Assembly: GCA_033030425.1 (NCBI GenBank)
Contig: JAUFSD010000002.1
Span: forward strand, 310,001-374,000
Direction: 5' to 3'
Source of the DNA: Verpa conica
Taxonomy: Eukaryota > Ascomycota > Pezizomycetes > Pezizales > Morchellaceae
Length of the DNA: 64,000 bases
Shown: positions 35,459-47,027 of the stretch, one piece after another
Numbering within the stretch: the first letter of the stretch is position 1
How the letters are laid out: each line of letters begins with the position of its first letter
Program-made: the position numbers and the translations under genes
Notes under the pieces: generated by a model
The model's database searches: none
What the model was told of the DNA's origin: nothing
Seen by the model: the letters and a program-made list of their open reading frames with translations, nothing else

Positions 35459-35913
35459 CGCAGTAGCGTAAGGAATGGCGGGATAGATATGTAGTAGACC
35501 GACGGTCGAAGGGAGGTGATTCTTTATCGAATGGTGGAAGGTATCACAGCTGTGGCGTTAGCGGGAATGCGCGTTGAGGCCAAGGCAGGGTAACTCCAAT
35601 CAGCATGATGTAACCCGCCAAAATGTCACTCGATGCTTGGCACAGCAGTGGATGCTATGCGAGACAAAACCAGAAAACACCCAAATTAATTTCTATAATT
35701 GTAAATTTATACTTGTAAAACAGAATAGGCAATAAATTTCGAGGGAAAATAAAGAGACTCATTACAATAGGTTAAGAAAAAACTAGAGGTGGCAACAAAC
35801 GTACAGGGGGGCTCGCAGCTGACCCAACTAGCTTTGCAATCGTTACACCCATAGCCCCTAAAAGGATTCTAGCCACCTTAATAGACCCACCTGAAACTCC
35901 TAGTAGTCCAAGA
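35459..35913. other. Short spacer between Atg8-like gene and Yth1
   Basis: 455 bp holding the Yth1 promoter and the 3' end of the Atg8-like gene; no other gene seen. Confidence 0.4.
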
Positions 35914-36255
35914 TTATACGCCAAAAGTATTCTCGCTCGCATACGTAATATAACACCACCCATCATTATCTTTATGCCAGTCGTAAAGTCCTCCGATCTC
36001 TGCTGAAGCCGGTGCCAAAACACCACCAACGAAGATAAAGAGTGCTTCGTTCTGCGAGAGCTTGATATGTTGGCGAATTCTAAACATGAGGAACCCAACA
36101 GTCACTGTGCGGGGCACTGTAAATGCCCTTTTTGGCATGTGATCTAGGCCTGGGGAAGCACGTTCGCAAATGACCGGGACATTGTTGGGTTGCTGCTTTA
36201 TCAAGTCGAGACTTTTTTCTTGACGTATCGCCAAGGTAAACTCATCCTTAAACAT
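35914..36255 (-). CDS. Divergent Atg8-like ubiquitin-fold protein, 113 aa, intronless
   Basis: Ubiquitin-fold protein of the Atg8 family, whose canonical members are attached to phosphatidylethanolamine on autophagic membranes. Matches to the family: N-terminal FKDE (2-5), VPVICE (26-31), VP..TVG around 47-54, IRQHIKL (60-66), LFIFV (72-76), Y.xHKD.DG (91-99) and YITYASENTFG (102-112). Gly112 is followed by a single Val, so the site Atg4 would cleave to expose the C-terminal glycine is kept. It diverges strongly from canonical Atg8 elsewhere: the first helix has lost much of its basic character and the loop at 33-44 differs. There are no introns, although neighbours have them, so it could be an old retrocopy or a second paralogue. 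Full length and no stops suggest it is functional. Confidence 0.8.
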   Translation of the reverse strand: MFKDEFTLAIRQEKSLDLIKQQPNNVPVICERASPGLDHMPKRAFTVPRTVTVGFLMFRIRQHIKLSQNEALFIFVGGVLAPASAEIGGLYDWHKDNDGWCYITYASENTFGV

Positions 36256-39200
36256 CTGTTTAAGGGGAAAGTTGTTTGTAAAGTGTGAGGCGGCACACGA
36301 GTGTACTGGCGTAGGGATATCTCTATCGCTTAGTCTGTCTTCTGCTTATGGTTGTTTATTGATACGACGGAAGGGTGCTGATGATGTGTATTTAAACGGG
36401 AAAACAGGTAACGGTGGCCAGTCATAATGAATACCATTTTAAGCCCCAATAGGTGCTGAGTCGTACCTATATCTACATGTATCTAATAAGTGAGTTCCAT
36501 GAGTCACGACGACTTTTAGGCTGTCTTAAAACCACATTCTCTGCAACAGAAACCACACCAAAAGCTGGTTCTGCTACCCCCACCCATAAACTCTTCTCAT
36601 AGAAATTTTCAATATCCAACTCAGAAATGATTACATATGTTAATACTAGTAAAGCTATTGAAATACACATAATGAAACTAGTCAAGATAAAATAAAATGG
36701 AAATAATCACCAGATATCACTCGATAATATCGGACCCAAACTATTGAATCAGATAGGCAAGAAAGGCAAAGGATTACCCGAGAATACTCCAGTACATTCG
36801 AGATTAGCGCTTAGGCTATACTTCATTTCTGAGCCTTCGATCATGTAAATAAAGCTTCCGTAGCTTTCTAGCTGCCTATCTACGAAGCTTAAAAATTCTA
36901 ATCGATAAAAGGACAAATATATATACTGCTTAAGTAATTAACTCTTAGTTAATACAAGATCTTCTATCTATTTATCTGTGTAACCTTCTTGTCTCTTCCT
37001 GAATAGCTCACAAACAGCACACTGTGTTTGCTTGGGGCCTTGCTAGAAATCACCTATCTATCCTAGCACCTAGTAGCAGGACCTCCAGAAACGAGAAACC
37101 TTACTAGAGGTATCCCGTACTATGAGAGTATCAGCCTTATGGAAGGAATTTTGCACTACTTATTAAGTAGACTTAGACCCTTACTATAACATTAGAGTTA
37201 TTTAATACTAGCTTGACCCTTCGGATCTGGGAACATATAATCTAGGAGATTTGAAATAATTAACAACGATAATAGGTTTTCTGATACTTCCTACGTTTTA
37301 TTTCATCCCAGTACACCATACTCTCCTCTCTGTAACCGTTTCTACTCTCAAGAAGTAGCAATTTACTAATTCCTAGCCGCTGATCACTCACCGTACACTG
37401 AGGCCGAAAATATCTAAAATCTTGTAAGAAGTGCTCTTCCTTATCAAAATTACGTTGTATCTCTCCTGCCAATCATTGTACCATTTCTGGAGAATTCCAT
37501 ATATATCATCCCCCTTGGGGTAAGTTGCTATATTAGCGCTGATCTTAAATAGTTAAAATTCTTATCTCAACTCTCAACCTTATAACACTTGTCAGGTTAT
37601 CCTCTCAGACTGTAAGGTTATCAAAGATTCAATCTATTGATCACCAGTCAACCAGTACGTGAATCTCGGACATAAACCGCTGCAATATGGTTAATAATAG
37701 ATTTTAAGGAACTTGACGAGAGCTAACTACAGCTTCTAGAGGATCGGTAGCCAAGTTCATAGGCTTAGAAATCCGAGGATGAAGCTAAAATAGGCTGAAG
37801 ATGATACAGCTATTTACGATAAAGCGGGTAGATGAAACCCTAATTAGTACCATACAAGTTTAAGCCATGAACGTGTGAACAAACGTAACACACCAGAAGC
37901 GAAAACCTTTAAGTTGATAACAAAAGAGTACGATGAAGGTTATAATAAGTATAACAGATGAAACTCGGCCTTCAGACGGCTGTAGCTAAATTTAAATACA
38001 CGTAAGCTGGGAATAACGGAAGTAATCAGTATTATAGAGAACGCACCAATCATCATACAACAAAGTGAACGAAGGCTTATTCAGCAGTAAAGGTACGTAC
38101 GTCGTACTCAGATTAATGCCCAGGTCAAGTATAGTAATTCTTTAAAGCCAGAGTACCGACTGAATATGAGAGATTTAGAAAATATGCATACCCAATAACA
38201 GTTGACAGGAGAAACACTCCTACAACCCCCCTATAGGATGACGGTGGTGTGGTAAAACATCGATCACCGACGATCATGCCAGTCACATGACCACAATGAG
38301 TAGAACTTTTTCAGACAAGGCCCGGACTTCCGCTACAACTGGAATGGTCTGATATTCCTTTTTTGACAGCTCCAACCACTGGGCGGCAAATGTCACTTTA
38401 CCACAGGCGGTAGCAACGCCCCTAGTAAATTTGCGTTAGGATTCAGTGATGTATTATAGATACCACCGGAAGCAAACATACCGGCCGGAGCCGGATGTGT
38501 GTGTGTATGTGTGTGGAGGAGGACAATCAATCAATCACCGCGGACAAATCGCGTCGCAGTCGATCTGCTATGAGATCTTACAGCTCTAAAAACTTCAGCC
38601 GAGGCCACGTACGTTGGGGAAGCGGGAACGCTGATATTGGTGAAGAGGATACACGCGAGAGAGATTATTAATATTGAATACTGAACCTACCTTTTAATAA
38701 AAAAAAGGCCAAGGACTGAGAGGGAGAGAGAGTCCATATTCGCAATGTCCGGTTTCGGATGAATCACTCTTTTTAGTATGTAATTAACGGTCGGAGGCTG
38801 AGAACAATTGTCATCCTTAGGAAGGGTATTCGAATAGTGATCCTGAGCTGAGATGATAATACAAGGCTTCTCTGTGGTGTCGTATGTTTCGAGAGCGATG
38901 GAGGGGAAGATGAGTAATTTCACTGGTCCTTTATAATTAATGCTTACCAAGGTGGCAATGAGAAGTGAGGGTGGGAGAGATATATATTGGTAAGTCCGTC
39001 TTGAATTTCGGGATGGGACGTTACCGGTATTTGTACGGAGTTTAGAGATTCACATATTCTTAAGGTTAATTGGCTTATTCAGGGAGAAGAGATTGATTTT
39101 TGAGATGCGAATATTCTTATTTTTACAAATCAACCGATGCCTGATTGATTGATAGACTTGATATCCGTACATGTAGCATAGTTCTATCGATCCACCGATA

Positions 39201-39461
39201 GATACCTGGATAATTTTTTAATCTACTTGAGAAAAAAAAAAGTATAATAATTACTTTTCGAAACATTATTATGAGCTACCTACTGTACTTGGTGGGCCAT
39301 TTGGGGGGGGGGGGGGTGATTTATCACACTTCAAAAAAGAGAAAATAAAGAAAAGCAAACTCCGATTTATACTTTCTACGAAGCAAGATTCCACCACAAA
39401 AATCACAAAAATCATAAAAAAAACAACCAAACTCCACCTAATCCCAAATCTTCACATCTCT
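36256..39461. other. Gene-poor AT-rich stretch, 3.2 kb
   Basis: No supported gene. TACATGTA at 36474-36481 and 39168-39175, a GT-rich microsatellite near 38496-38516 and a 14-G run at 39303-39316. Minus-strand ORFs at 36473, 37260 and 38687 are short; the one at 37260-37472 could be a scrap of an old element, but nothing proves it. Confidence 0.5.
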
Positions 39462-41679
39462 TTACTTCGAGTCCCGGGGTGCGAAATCTCCTGGTAGTTC
39501 TTGTGGCGGATGTGTTGATATTCCGCCCGGCATTTCTGCCAATGGTACAGTCCCCTCTGGGAACGACCCGTCGCCCTGCAACTCATGGTTCACCTTTGGC
39601 ACAGAACTATCCTTCTCATACAGCTGCGTGCTACTAGCTTCGATGAATGGGCCTGACTCTGCTGATTCTACTCGCCGACGGCGGCGGCGAAGGAATAAGA
39701 TACCCGCACCGACCAGGGCTATGCCGGCGAGACCACCGATAACACCACCAGCGATTGCGCCAGCGTTGGATGAGGATGATTCGGACGATGGACTCCCGGA
39801 CTGACTCGAAGTAGATGTCGGGGATACGACACCGGTGGAAGTTGAATTGGCAGCTACAGGGCTAGTGAAGAGGAGTTCAATACCAGAGTTTGTAAAGCCA
39901 GAAGAAGGTGCTAGGGTTGTGGCGCCGCCATCTCCACTATTAAACTATTAGTATAACTCTTCTATAGAAGGTATGGGGTGTAGAGAAGGTGTAAACTTAC
40001 TTTCCGCCGATAGAATCGTACACACGTTTTGGGACTTGGTAAGCTGCGGCGTCGGCGAAGTAGTCGGGGCCCCACTCTAAGGTCGACATATCATAGATAC
40101 CCACGCTCCCCGTTTCCCAATCGCAGTTTGATGTCCATTTCCCTTCTTGAGAACCGCCGATAGTGATCATTTGGCGGTTACCACCAACAACGCATTTCAT
40201 TCCATACCGATAAGCCTGGCCAACGTAAACTTGGGTCCATGTAAAGGAGGGCAAACTAAGGACGTAGACTATGATGACGGTTCAATTAGTATAAGGTTTT
40301 AAAAATTAAAGTATCAAGGACATGGACTTACTATCATCGTAGTAGGTGTTGCCGTCGACTCCACGCCCTCCATGCATGTATATATTGTGACTGGATCCAT
40401 CTGATGCCGACGCCACAACTAGACAGAAGTCCATCCTTGAGCCTGGTGTAGGTCCTGAAGTCTTTTGCGAATACCATACTCCATTCGGCGTACTCTCATT
40501 GTATAGCGACGCAACATCAAAAATATCAACTACCCCCATCGAAACCTAACACCAATCCCATAAGCCCCAGTCCCTAAGATAACACACCCAACAAAACAAA
40601 ACAAAAACCAAAGACTTACCAAAGTACCATATGGCTGTTCGTCCAGATATTCAGACCCTTTCTCCCCGCCCCCGATAAGAACCAGTATACCCTTCTCTCC
40701 AACCCCTGGAATATAAACCATCTCACCCCTAACCCTTGCCAAATCACTCACGGCATCAGTCGAGAGATTCCTTGCTTTCCCAGAGTTAAAATCGAGGACT
40801 ACCATCCCCTTCAGAAACTTGACGGTGGTCCAAAGATCCGCTGACTCCGTTGAAGATCCCCTGTCCTGTTCTCCGTTGAACCAGAACCCAAGACCTAGCT
40901 CCGGCGCTTCCGCACTCGCACCCGACGCAGGCCTGAGGAGTGCAGTATCAGTGGACATGTCGACTGTGGCCCATACGCCCGTTTGGGTTTCATAAGACCA
41001 TAGTGAATACTGATTACTCGTAGGTGGCATGTATCCAGGGAAAGATACATTCGTAGCTGAGTCTACTGTCCCACCATAATAATACAGCTTAGTGTCATTT
41101 ACAGGGCCGGCGTAAAGCGCTGCGCGAGAAAGATTCGGAGGTTGTAATTCATAGTTGGTGTTGTTCTTAGGTATGGCTTCGGGCTTGAAGCTGCTATTTT
41201 TCCAGTCCCAGGTGTTGGTGAGGTCGATCTTGACAAGATATTCATCTGAATATATGTGTTAGGAGTGGATGTACTCGAGAAGCGAGAGGAGGGAGGGAGG
41301 ACTTACTGATTCCAACTGTGATGTTCCCAGTTTGAGCGCCGGTGGTACTGTTGATATTTTTAAATGACTGGAGGCCGCCATTGATATAGAGCGTCCCATT
41401 CCTAACAGTCGCTGTTCAAGTCAATATAAGAAGAGGTGTAGGATGCAGGGACATGCATATATTCCCCATCTCCACCACGGTCGGCAAGTGTTGATATAGT
41501 ACCAAACAACATTCTCAACATTCTCAACACATTGCCCCCACGAGTCCAAAGCTTAATAAGAATAAACACTTACATGAATGGTCGATCCTTCTGCAGAAAT
41601 TCTTAATCGGGTCGACATCTTGGGCACTGACAGCGGCCACAAGCCCGAGAAGAAGAGCCCCTAGAATTCCACAATTCAT
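39462..41679 (-). CDS. Kelch-repeat (galactose-oxidase-type) membrane protein, 597 aa
   Basis: Type I membrane protein with a beta-propeller ectodomain. Six exons: 41679-41574, 41411-41307, 41245-40620, 40545-40332, 40268-40001, 39936-39462; phases agree and end at TAA 39464-39462. A signal peptide covers about residues 1-19 (LGALLLGLVAAVSA). Kelch-like units are visible as LYINGG, LYYYGG, VLIGGGEKG, IYMHGGRG and MITIGGSQEG with intervening Trp/Tyr. A Ser/Thr-rich stalk precedes a membrane helix at about 499-522 (GGVIGGLAGIALVGAGILF), then six arginines and a cytoplasmic tail with PPQELPGD. Fungal proteins of this layout are common but uncharacterised. An upstream in-frame ATG at 41778 would give a worse signal peptide. 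Confidence 0.88.
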
Positions 41680-44600
41680 CTTTACTGACGCGACGCGGGC
41701 CACCTGAGTTACACGTCCAGTTCCCAGTCTGAAGAAAAAAAAGTGTGGTAAGAGAAGAAAGAGGGTTAGAATCTGCAAGAGGAGAGTAGGCCTACTAGTA
41801 GTGAGGAATCCGTCGGTTGATTACCTTTTGTAAAAATCAACCATTTATCACCCTGGGCTGAACGGGTACCCCCTTACAAACCCCGGACAGGGTTCAAGTC
41901 ATATATACACATGTATGTAGCAGGAAACTGATTCTATAAGCCGATCCAACTCCCCTGCAACCTCCAAAACACCCCCTTTCGGGTGTTACCTATTCTCAAA
42001 TAAGATTAGGCTCACGATCTTTCGATATTTACACCCACACACACGTATTCACATACATGGGAGTATCTTCAGCCCTAATACAGAGTCATTAACCGACAGA
42101 GCTCATATCTTGTATGTTGAGAGGGGCTTAAAACCGTTAAGGATATGCTGCAAGTCCCCCCTCTATGTCTCTTCCAGCGTATTCAAGAAAACAAAAAATA
42201 CCGCCACGGGGGGCACAGTGTTATCCTACAGCCAATCTAATCACAGTACCTTGGAAAAAGCTTAACGTAATTTTTTACATGGGTGCTCTTAACGAGAATA
42301 CGCCATGTCTCTACTGTACAGAATTCTGCTAGAGTGTACCTTTTAGTAGGGCGCAACTACATGTATATGTAGGCACCGTGCTTACGTTGGCTAGAGATGG
42401 CTAGAAGACTTAATAGCTCATCACGTACATCAGACCCTTCGCCCAATTTATGACAGCGGTCGCTCATGCATTGATTCAGTCTGTTGGCGGTTATTCCCGA
42501 TCGGCATGGATCAATACAAGTTGCTTGTGATGTTTTCCCCAGTACGCGGCAGTCAGCCAGATAACCGTATGCCGGCGTTATTTTCGCGAGCAGAAAGAAG
42601 CAGTAGAAGCAGCAGTAACAGAAGCATGATCGTCGAATCCCCACAGCTTACTGTGCTTTTGGGGCGTTTCACCAACGGAACGGGGGGGATTTAGGGATTT
42701 ACCGATCTCTACTTCTTTATTTGGGTCCGGTTATTTATTTAAACGCCCTTAACCCTAATCTTTTTAGGTTGAAATAGGTCCCGCTCCAATCCATGTTAAG
42801 ATGGGTGCTTCCGGTGCCTCGGGGTCATCAATACCTGGGGGGCCGGGGGCCTGGCCAGCAGCCAGCAGAGGTTGGTTGTTTAGCTAAGTAGGGGAAATGA
42901 TTAGCCCTAGAGTATTTCTTGGAACTGCGCCTCACCGGTGAGTTTTGCACTTTTGATACCCATTTGAGAAGTGCTGACCTTTAATTCGCACAAAGTAACG
43001 CCCATGGAATTGAGAAGACAGGTTTTGAACACCCCCAAATCCAAGTTCTTGGATCCCTCAGATCTCGACAAAATTCTAGCTTCGGGGGTGCAGTCGACAC
43101 ACCGAGTCGGTTAACATAAGAATCAGTGGCCCCCAATCAACCAATTCAAAGCTTCTTTCAGCCTCAGTACCGAATCAAGCCCCCCAGGGGTGCAAGCGTG
43201 GGCTCGAGCTCATCTCCGTGCGAGGACAGTTCTGTGCAACAACACCATCCCCCTTTTTGGTGTATTAATCTATATTGCAACATCACTATTTATTTCTATC
43301 CGCGGACTGCACTGTATAGGACCCGAATGCGTCGCCGGGGTGGTCTCGCGAGCTTCTTCAAACGCATTCGCCACTTGAGACCTGTTTCGACCACTGTGTC
43401 TGTGTACACCTGGTATCGATTTTATCTATTGCGATACATCACTCCGAGTCCCCGAGTTTGCACAGGGTGGCTTATAATTGTGCTACGTAAAGTATCTTAT
43501 GTGCTTTATCTACATACCCTCCCCCCTACCCCACTAACTGGTTTTTTTAGGGCTCACTATATGCATGTAGCCGTGGTTGTGGTGGCTATTGTAAGTCGAT
43601 TTTAATAAGAGGCCTGCTATTAATTTAAAGTAGGCGAGGATAGAAGGGAACATTAGGTCATCGAAGATACCCGAATCGGTTCTATCTAGCAAAGATAGCG
43701 TCCTTTGGATTGGATGTATGTACTATCTCACCGGTAGGTAGCAGAATGCCCAGGCTTCATTGCTCAATCGCAAAGTGATTGTCGGATCTTCCCTTTAAAG
43801 AGAACCAGGGTAGCGCATAACTCACAACAAACAGCGGGGCACTGTGCCTCTACACAACTCGCAATTGTTCAGCCGAACCGACCGACTAATGCGGAAGATT
43901 TTAACGAATCTCCGCATAATACCTGCTCTTTACTATCATCATTATAATCATTATTGTTTTTAACAAAAACTCTTATTTTACCGTAATTTCCCCTTACAAC
44001 AATAAAACAGTCAAATCATATCTAAAAAACTCCTATACATTCAAAAATTCAACCTAAACACACGCGATCAGAGCGTAGGGGATAGGGGGGGAGTGTATCA
44101 TTCGACCACAGGATACAAAAGAGGAAAAGAAAAAAAGAAAAAAGAAAAAAGAAAATCAAAGACACAGAAGCGAGGACTAAAATCTAATGGTGTGAGTCGA
44201 AGGTTAAATTGTGCACTACTTAATTAAGCTTATTGCTACCCTATATGCGAGGAGTGATTATTTGATTGTGCTTCTCGAGCCTTCCAGAATCAAATCAAAA
44301 GGGCCTGAACTGCCGTGCACGTGAGACATCAAAAATACCTTGTGGAACGGTCTACTTCTCACGTGGCTGCTGCATGCAAGTCGATATGCCCTGGAAGATG
44401 GGTGGAGGAGGTTGGGTGTGCAGAGTGCTAATTTCACTGCATCTGTTTGATGTAAATTTATGGTTTTCTATTCTCGGAGGAAGTAACGGCCTTTCCACTT
44501 AATTCTCAGGGGGTAAGGAAGAAGGATTTTGAGCCTGCAGACAAAGCACGGGATGGTGGGGGACGTTAATTGCAATAAAAATAGGTTCCCTGGGCGCCTC

Positions 44601-45035
44601 ACCGCTCAACATAACTGGTGATTCAAACGCCTAACTTTGGGGACCTGAAACTAGGCTGCTATCCGGTCCGCTATCCCAGAATGACCGGAAATTCTGCTTG
44701 CCTAGAGTGTAGTTTCAAATGTACTCATTCTTGGAATCGCAAAGTGCTTAGGGCTATCTTATTTTTGCAATGCTGCATGCAGGCAGATATATGCATATGT
44801 CTTTGATAAACTGAGGTTCAATTAACAATTACCTAAACCATGGATGAAATTGTTCTTATTAGTTGAACAGAACCAGGGGAATTTCTTTATTCTTCAGGGC
44901 TATCTGGGCGTTTTTACGTGAATTCGAGTGAGTATTCAAGATGCATTTCCCCTAACCCTTTCCAAGCAGCCATAACCGGTAAAGCGTGCACGGAGCTGTC
45001 ATGGACCTCAAGCAACAACAACCACAATATCAAAT
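41680..45035. other. Intergenic, mostly empty
   Basis: 3.4 kb with no well-supported gene apart from the possible small Cys-containing ORF at 42357-42644. TACATGTA at 42358-42365. ORFs at 43126-43605 and 44266-44806 show no domain and no consistent splice structure. Confidence 0.5.
42357..42644 (-). CDS. Possible small secreted Cys protein, 95 aa (weak)
   Basis: ORF with a hydrophobic Cys/Phe-rich leader (CFCYCCFYCFFLLA) ending near AYG, then DCRVLGKTSQATCIDPC and NRLNQCMSDRCHKLGEG, giving five cysteines in the mature part. A second ATG in another frame, about 10 nt downstream, encodes a run of ten leucines plus SA but stops after 24 codons. The true start, or an intron joining the two, is unclear. 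Could be a small effector-like protein or chance. Low confidence. Confidence 0.25.
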   Translation of the reverse strand: MGIRRSCFCYCCFYCFFLLAKITPAYGYLADCRVLGKTSQATCIDPCRSGITANRLNQCMSDRCHKLGEGSDVRDELLSLLAISSQRKHGAYIYM

Positions 45036-46046
45036 ATGGCGGGCTCACCCTTCTCATCATATACCGATAAGACACTTATCTATTCTCGTCTGATATCTTC
45101 AAACCCAACCCAGCACGATTGGGCACTCCAAGAAGCTTCATACTTCTCCTCAATCCTCTCAAGCTCAAACTGCGTCACTACCGAACTCTCTGACCTCAAT
45201 ACTTTGTTCTCTGCCCGTCCTAATCCCTATCTAAGAACCCAGAAATCAATCTCTGATCTAGATGGATTCACAACCTACCCTTCAAATCCTTCAGAGCCAC
45301 TTATCCTATTCGATCAAGCTGGCCGTCCTGTAGCGGCGAGAATGCCACTCAATGATCCACCAAGCCTAATACCAGACATTGAGTCCGCCCTCCGCACACT
45401 TCCCGTAAACACCGCAGCTGGGAAGAACTATTCCACCCGTGGAGGGTTTAAAGTATTCTCTTACGGTATTCACGCAGACTACTCACCCGCACCAAAACAC
45501 AATTCAGACTACATAGCCCATCTCCCCGGATCTTTACATTTCCTCACTAATGATGCTGCACCCGTTATTTCGATCCTTTCACGTTGGTGTAGGTTTCTGC
45601 ACCCCGAGAGCTGGGCGGAAATGCAGACTCCGGTTCTCCCTGTCGGTTTAGAGAGCCGGGTAGAGCCCTGGACGACATTAACTATTAATCTTCCTTCGTC
45701 CTCGAAGGATGGGGCCGAGAAGTCTGCGGTGGTAAATAGGCCCCATGTCGACGCACTTGATATGAAAGAGGCCATGACAGGAGTGATCCCATTTCGCTGG
45801 GGCGGGGAGTGGGAAAAGGGGAAGGTGGCGCTTTTCCAGCTTAAGACTATCTTGGAGGTGGCGAGGGGAGAGGGTTATTTGATGTTTGGTGCGGTGACAA
45901 CGCATGGTAATTTTGTGGATGAGGCGGGTGGGAGAGGGAGTTTAGTGACCCATTCAAGGACAAGTATTATGAATTGGTGGGTTAAACAGCAACAACGGGC
46001 CGCGGCTGAAGAAACGGCGGTAGTAGAAGAGGCTGTGGTTTTGTAA
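45036..46046 (+). CDS. Possible Fe(II)/2-oxoglutarate-oxygenase-like protein, 336 aa
   Basis: Single-exon ORF starting MAGSPFSSYTDKTLIYSRL. I do not recognise the family with certainty. The second half carries the spacing of a double-stranded beta-helix oxygenase: HVD at 237-239 (candidate iron ligands), a WGGEWEKGKVALF strand (255-267), GEGYLMFGAVTTHGN with His290 as the distal iron ligand, and RTSIMNW with Arg308 as a candidate 2-oxoglutarate anchor. The C-terminus (from 318) is Ala/Glu-rich and disordered. If the reading is right, it would hydroxylate an unknown substrate. Alternatives are a non-enzymatic cupin-like fold or an unrelated orphan. It is followed by the tandem repeat at 46309-46490. 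Confidence 0.7.
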   Translation: MAGSPFSSYTDKTLIYSRLISSNPTQHDWALQEASYFSSILSSSNCVTTELSDLNTLFSARPNPYLRTQKSISDLDGFTTYPSNPSEPLILFDQAGRPVAARMPLNDPPSLIPDIESALRTLPVNTAAGKNYSTRGGFKVFSYGIHADYSPAPKHNSDYIAHLPGSLHFLTNDAAPVISILSRWCRFLHPESWAEMQTPVLPVGLESRVEPWTTLTINLPSSSKDGAEKSAVVNRPHVDALDMKEAMTGVIPFRWGGEWEKGKVALFQLKTILEVARGEGYLMFGAVTTHGNFVDEAGGRGSLVTHSRTSIMNWWVKQQQRAAAEETAVVEEAVVL

Positions 46047-46308
46047 TCACAGGAGTTTTTATATTAATCTCATCTCTCTCTCATTTAGTAAGAAACTGCA
46101 CTGTTGGATTAGAGAGTTTCGTATGAGTGATATTCAGGAGATGTGTTAGTTTCAATAGGAAATAGTTGATGAATCTATTGGCTTTCATCCGTAACTTTGA
46201 ATATATTAATCTGAAAGAAAAGAAAGAAAAAATCTTGTGGATTTTTTAATTTAATTTTATTCATTCTTTATAAAAATTTATCCAGAATGAATCAACTAAT
46301 TATATCCC

Positions 46309-46490
46309 ATTACAAAAGAGAACCCTAGCAAAAAATATCAAAAAAAACAAACCATAACTCCCCCTCTATTACAAAAGAGAATCCTAGCCATCAATATCAA
46401 AAAAAACAAAAAACAAACCCTCTATTATAAAAGAGAATCCTAGCCACCAATATCAAAAAAAACAGAAAAACAAACCATAACTCCCCCCCA
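46309..46490. repeat. Three-copy tandem repeat, about 56-59 bp unit
   Basis: Copies start at 46309, 46368 and 46424. Each has an ATTACAAAAGAGAAYCCTAGC-like head, an AATATCAAAAAAAACA core and a C-rich tail. It sits in the 465-bp gap between the 3' ends of two converging genes. Confidence 0.75.
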
Positions 46491-46511
46491 TCATAATCAG
46501 ATCACATCTGA

Positions 46512-47027
46512 CTAGAAACCATCCTGGCGTGACCTCCTCACTACCTCCTCGGTTCCCATCCTGCGCTCCGCCGCAAATCCCTGGATCGTCACCCTATACT
46601 TCCTCCAAAACGCATCCTCATGAACCCCCCGCCTAACACGACCAAGCTCACGATTCGAGGGAGGCCGGCTCATCAGAGACGTCCTCCACACCAACGAATC
46701 CCCCCTCACACCTCCAGCCGCACCAGCAACAGGAACCGAGCCGTCGAGTATGTTTGCACGACGGTTGTTGTGTGCAGCGACGAGAGCCACCCTGCTGGGT
46801 GGGACGCCGCTGCGACTGTTGGTACGACAGTCGGGATAACGCATATCTGGGGATACGACGTTATATGACCGTATAGTCGGTACGGGCGACCGGGGAAAGG
46901 AAGAAAAAGAAGAAGCCGTACCGTTGGGTGTAGGCTGCTGGGTGATATGGAGACTGTGTCTCATTCCGCTGCACAAAGCTTCCTCTGTGGTGTTTGATGA
47001 CGTTGCTGATCTCTCGTAGGTAGACAT
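46512..47027 (-). CDS. Orphan Ser/Arg-rich protein, 171 aa
   Basis: Uninterrupted ORF starting MSTYERSATSSNTTEEAL. The first 120 residues are Ser/Pro/Arg-rich and look disordered. The C-terminal 50 residues (REL.RVRRGVHEDAFWRKYRVTIQGFAAERRMGTEE) look helical and folded. Not recognised. Convergent with the oxygenase-like gene. Probably real given length and coherent composition, but there are no introns to confirm it. Confidence 0.5.
   Translation of the reverse strand: MSTYERSATSSNTTEEALCSGMRHSLHITQQPTPNGTASSFSSFPRSPVPTIRSYNVVSPDMRYPDCRTNSRSGVPPSRVALVAAHNNRRANILDGSVPVAGAAGGVRGDSLVWRTSLMSRPPSNRELGRVRRGVHEDAFWRKYRVTIQGFAAERRMGTEEVVRRSRQDGF

Noticed and set aside
43126..43605. 159-codon plus-strand ORF
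   Set aside because: Basic, aromatic-rich random-looking translation without domain or splice evidence.
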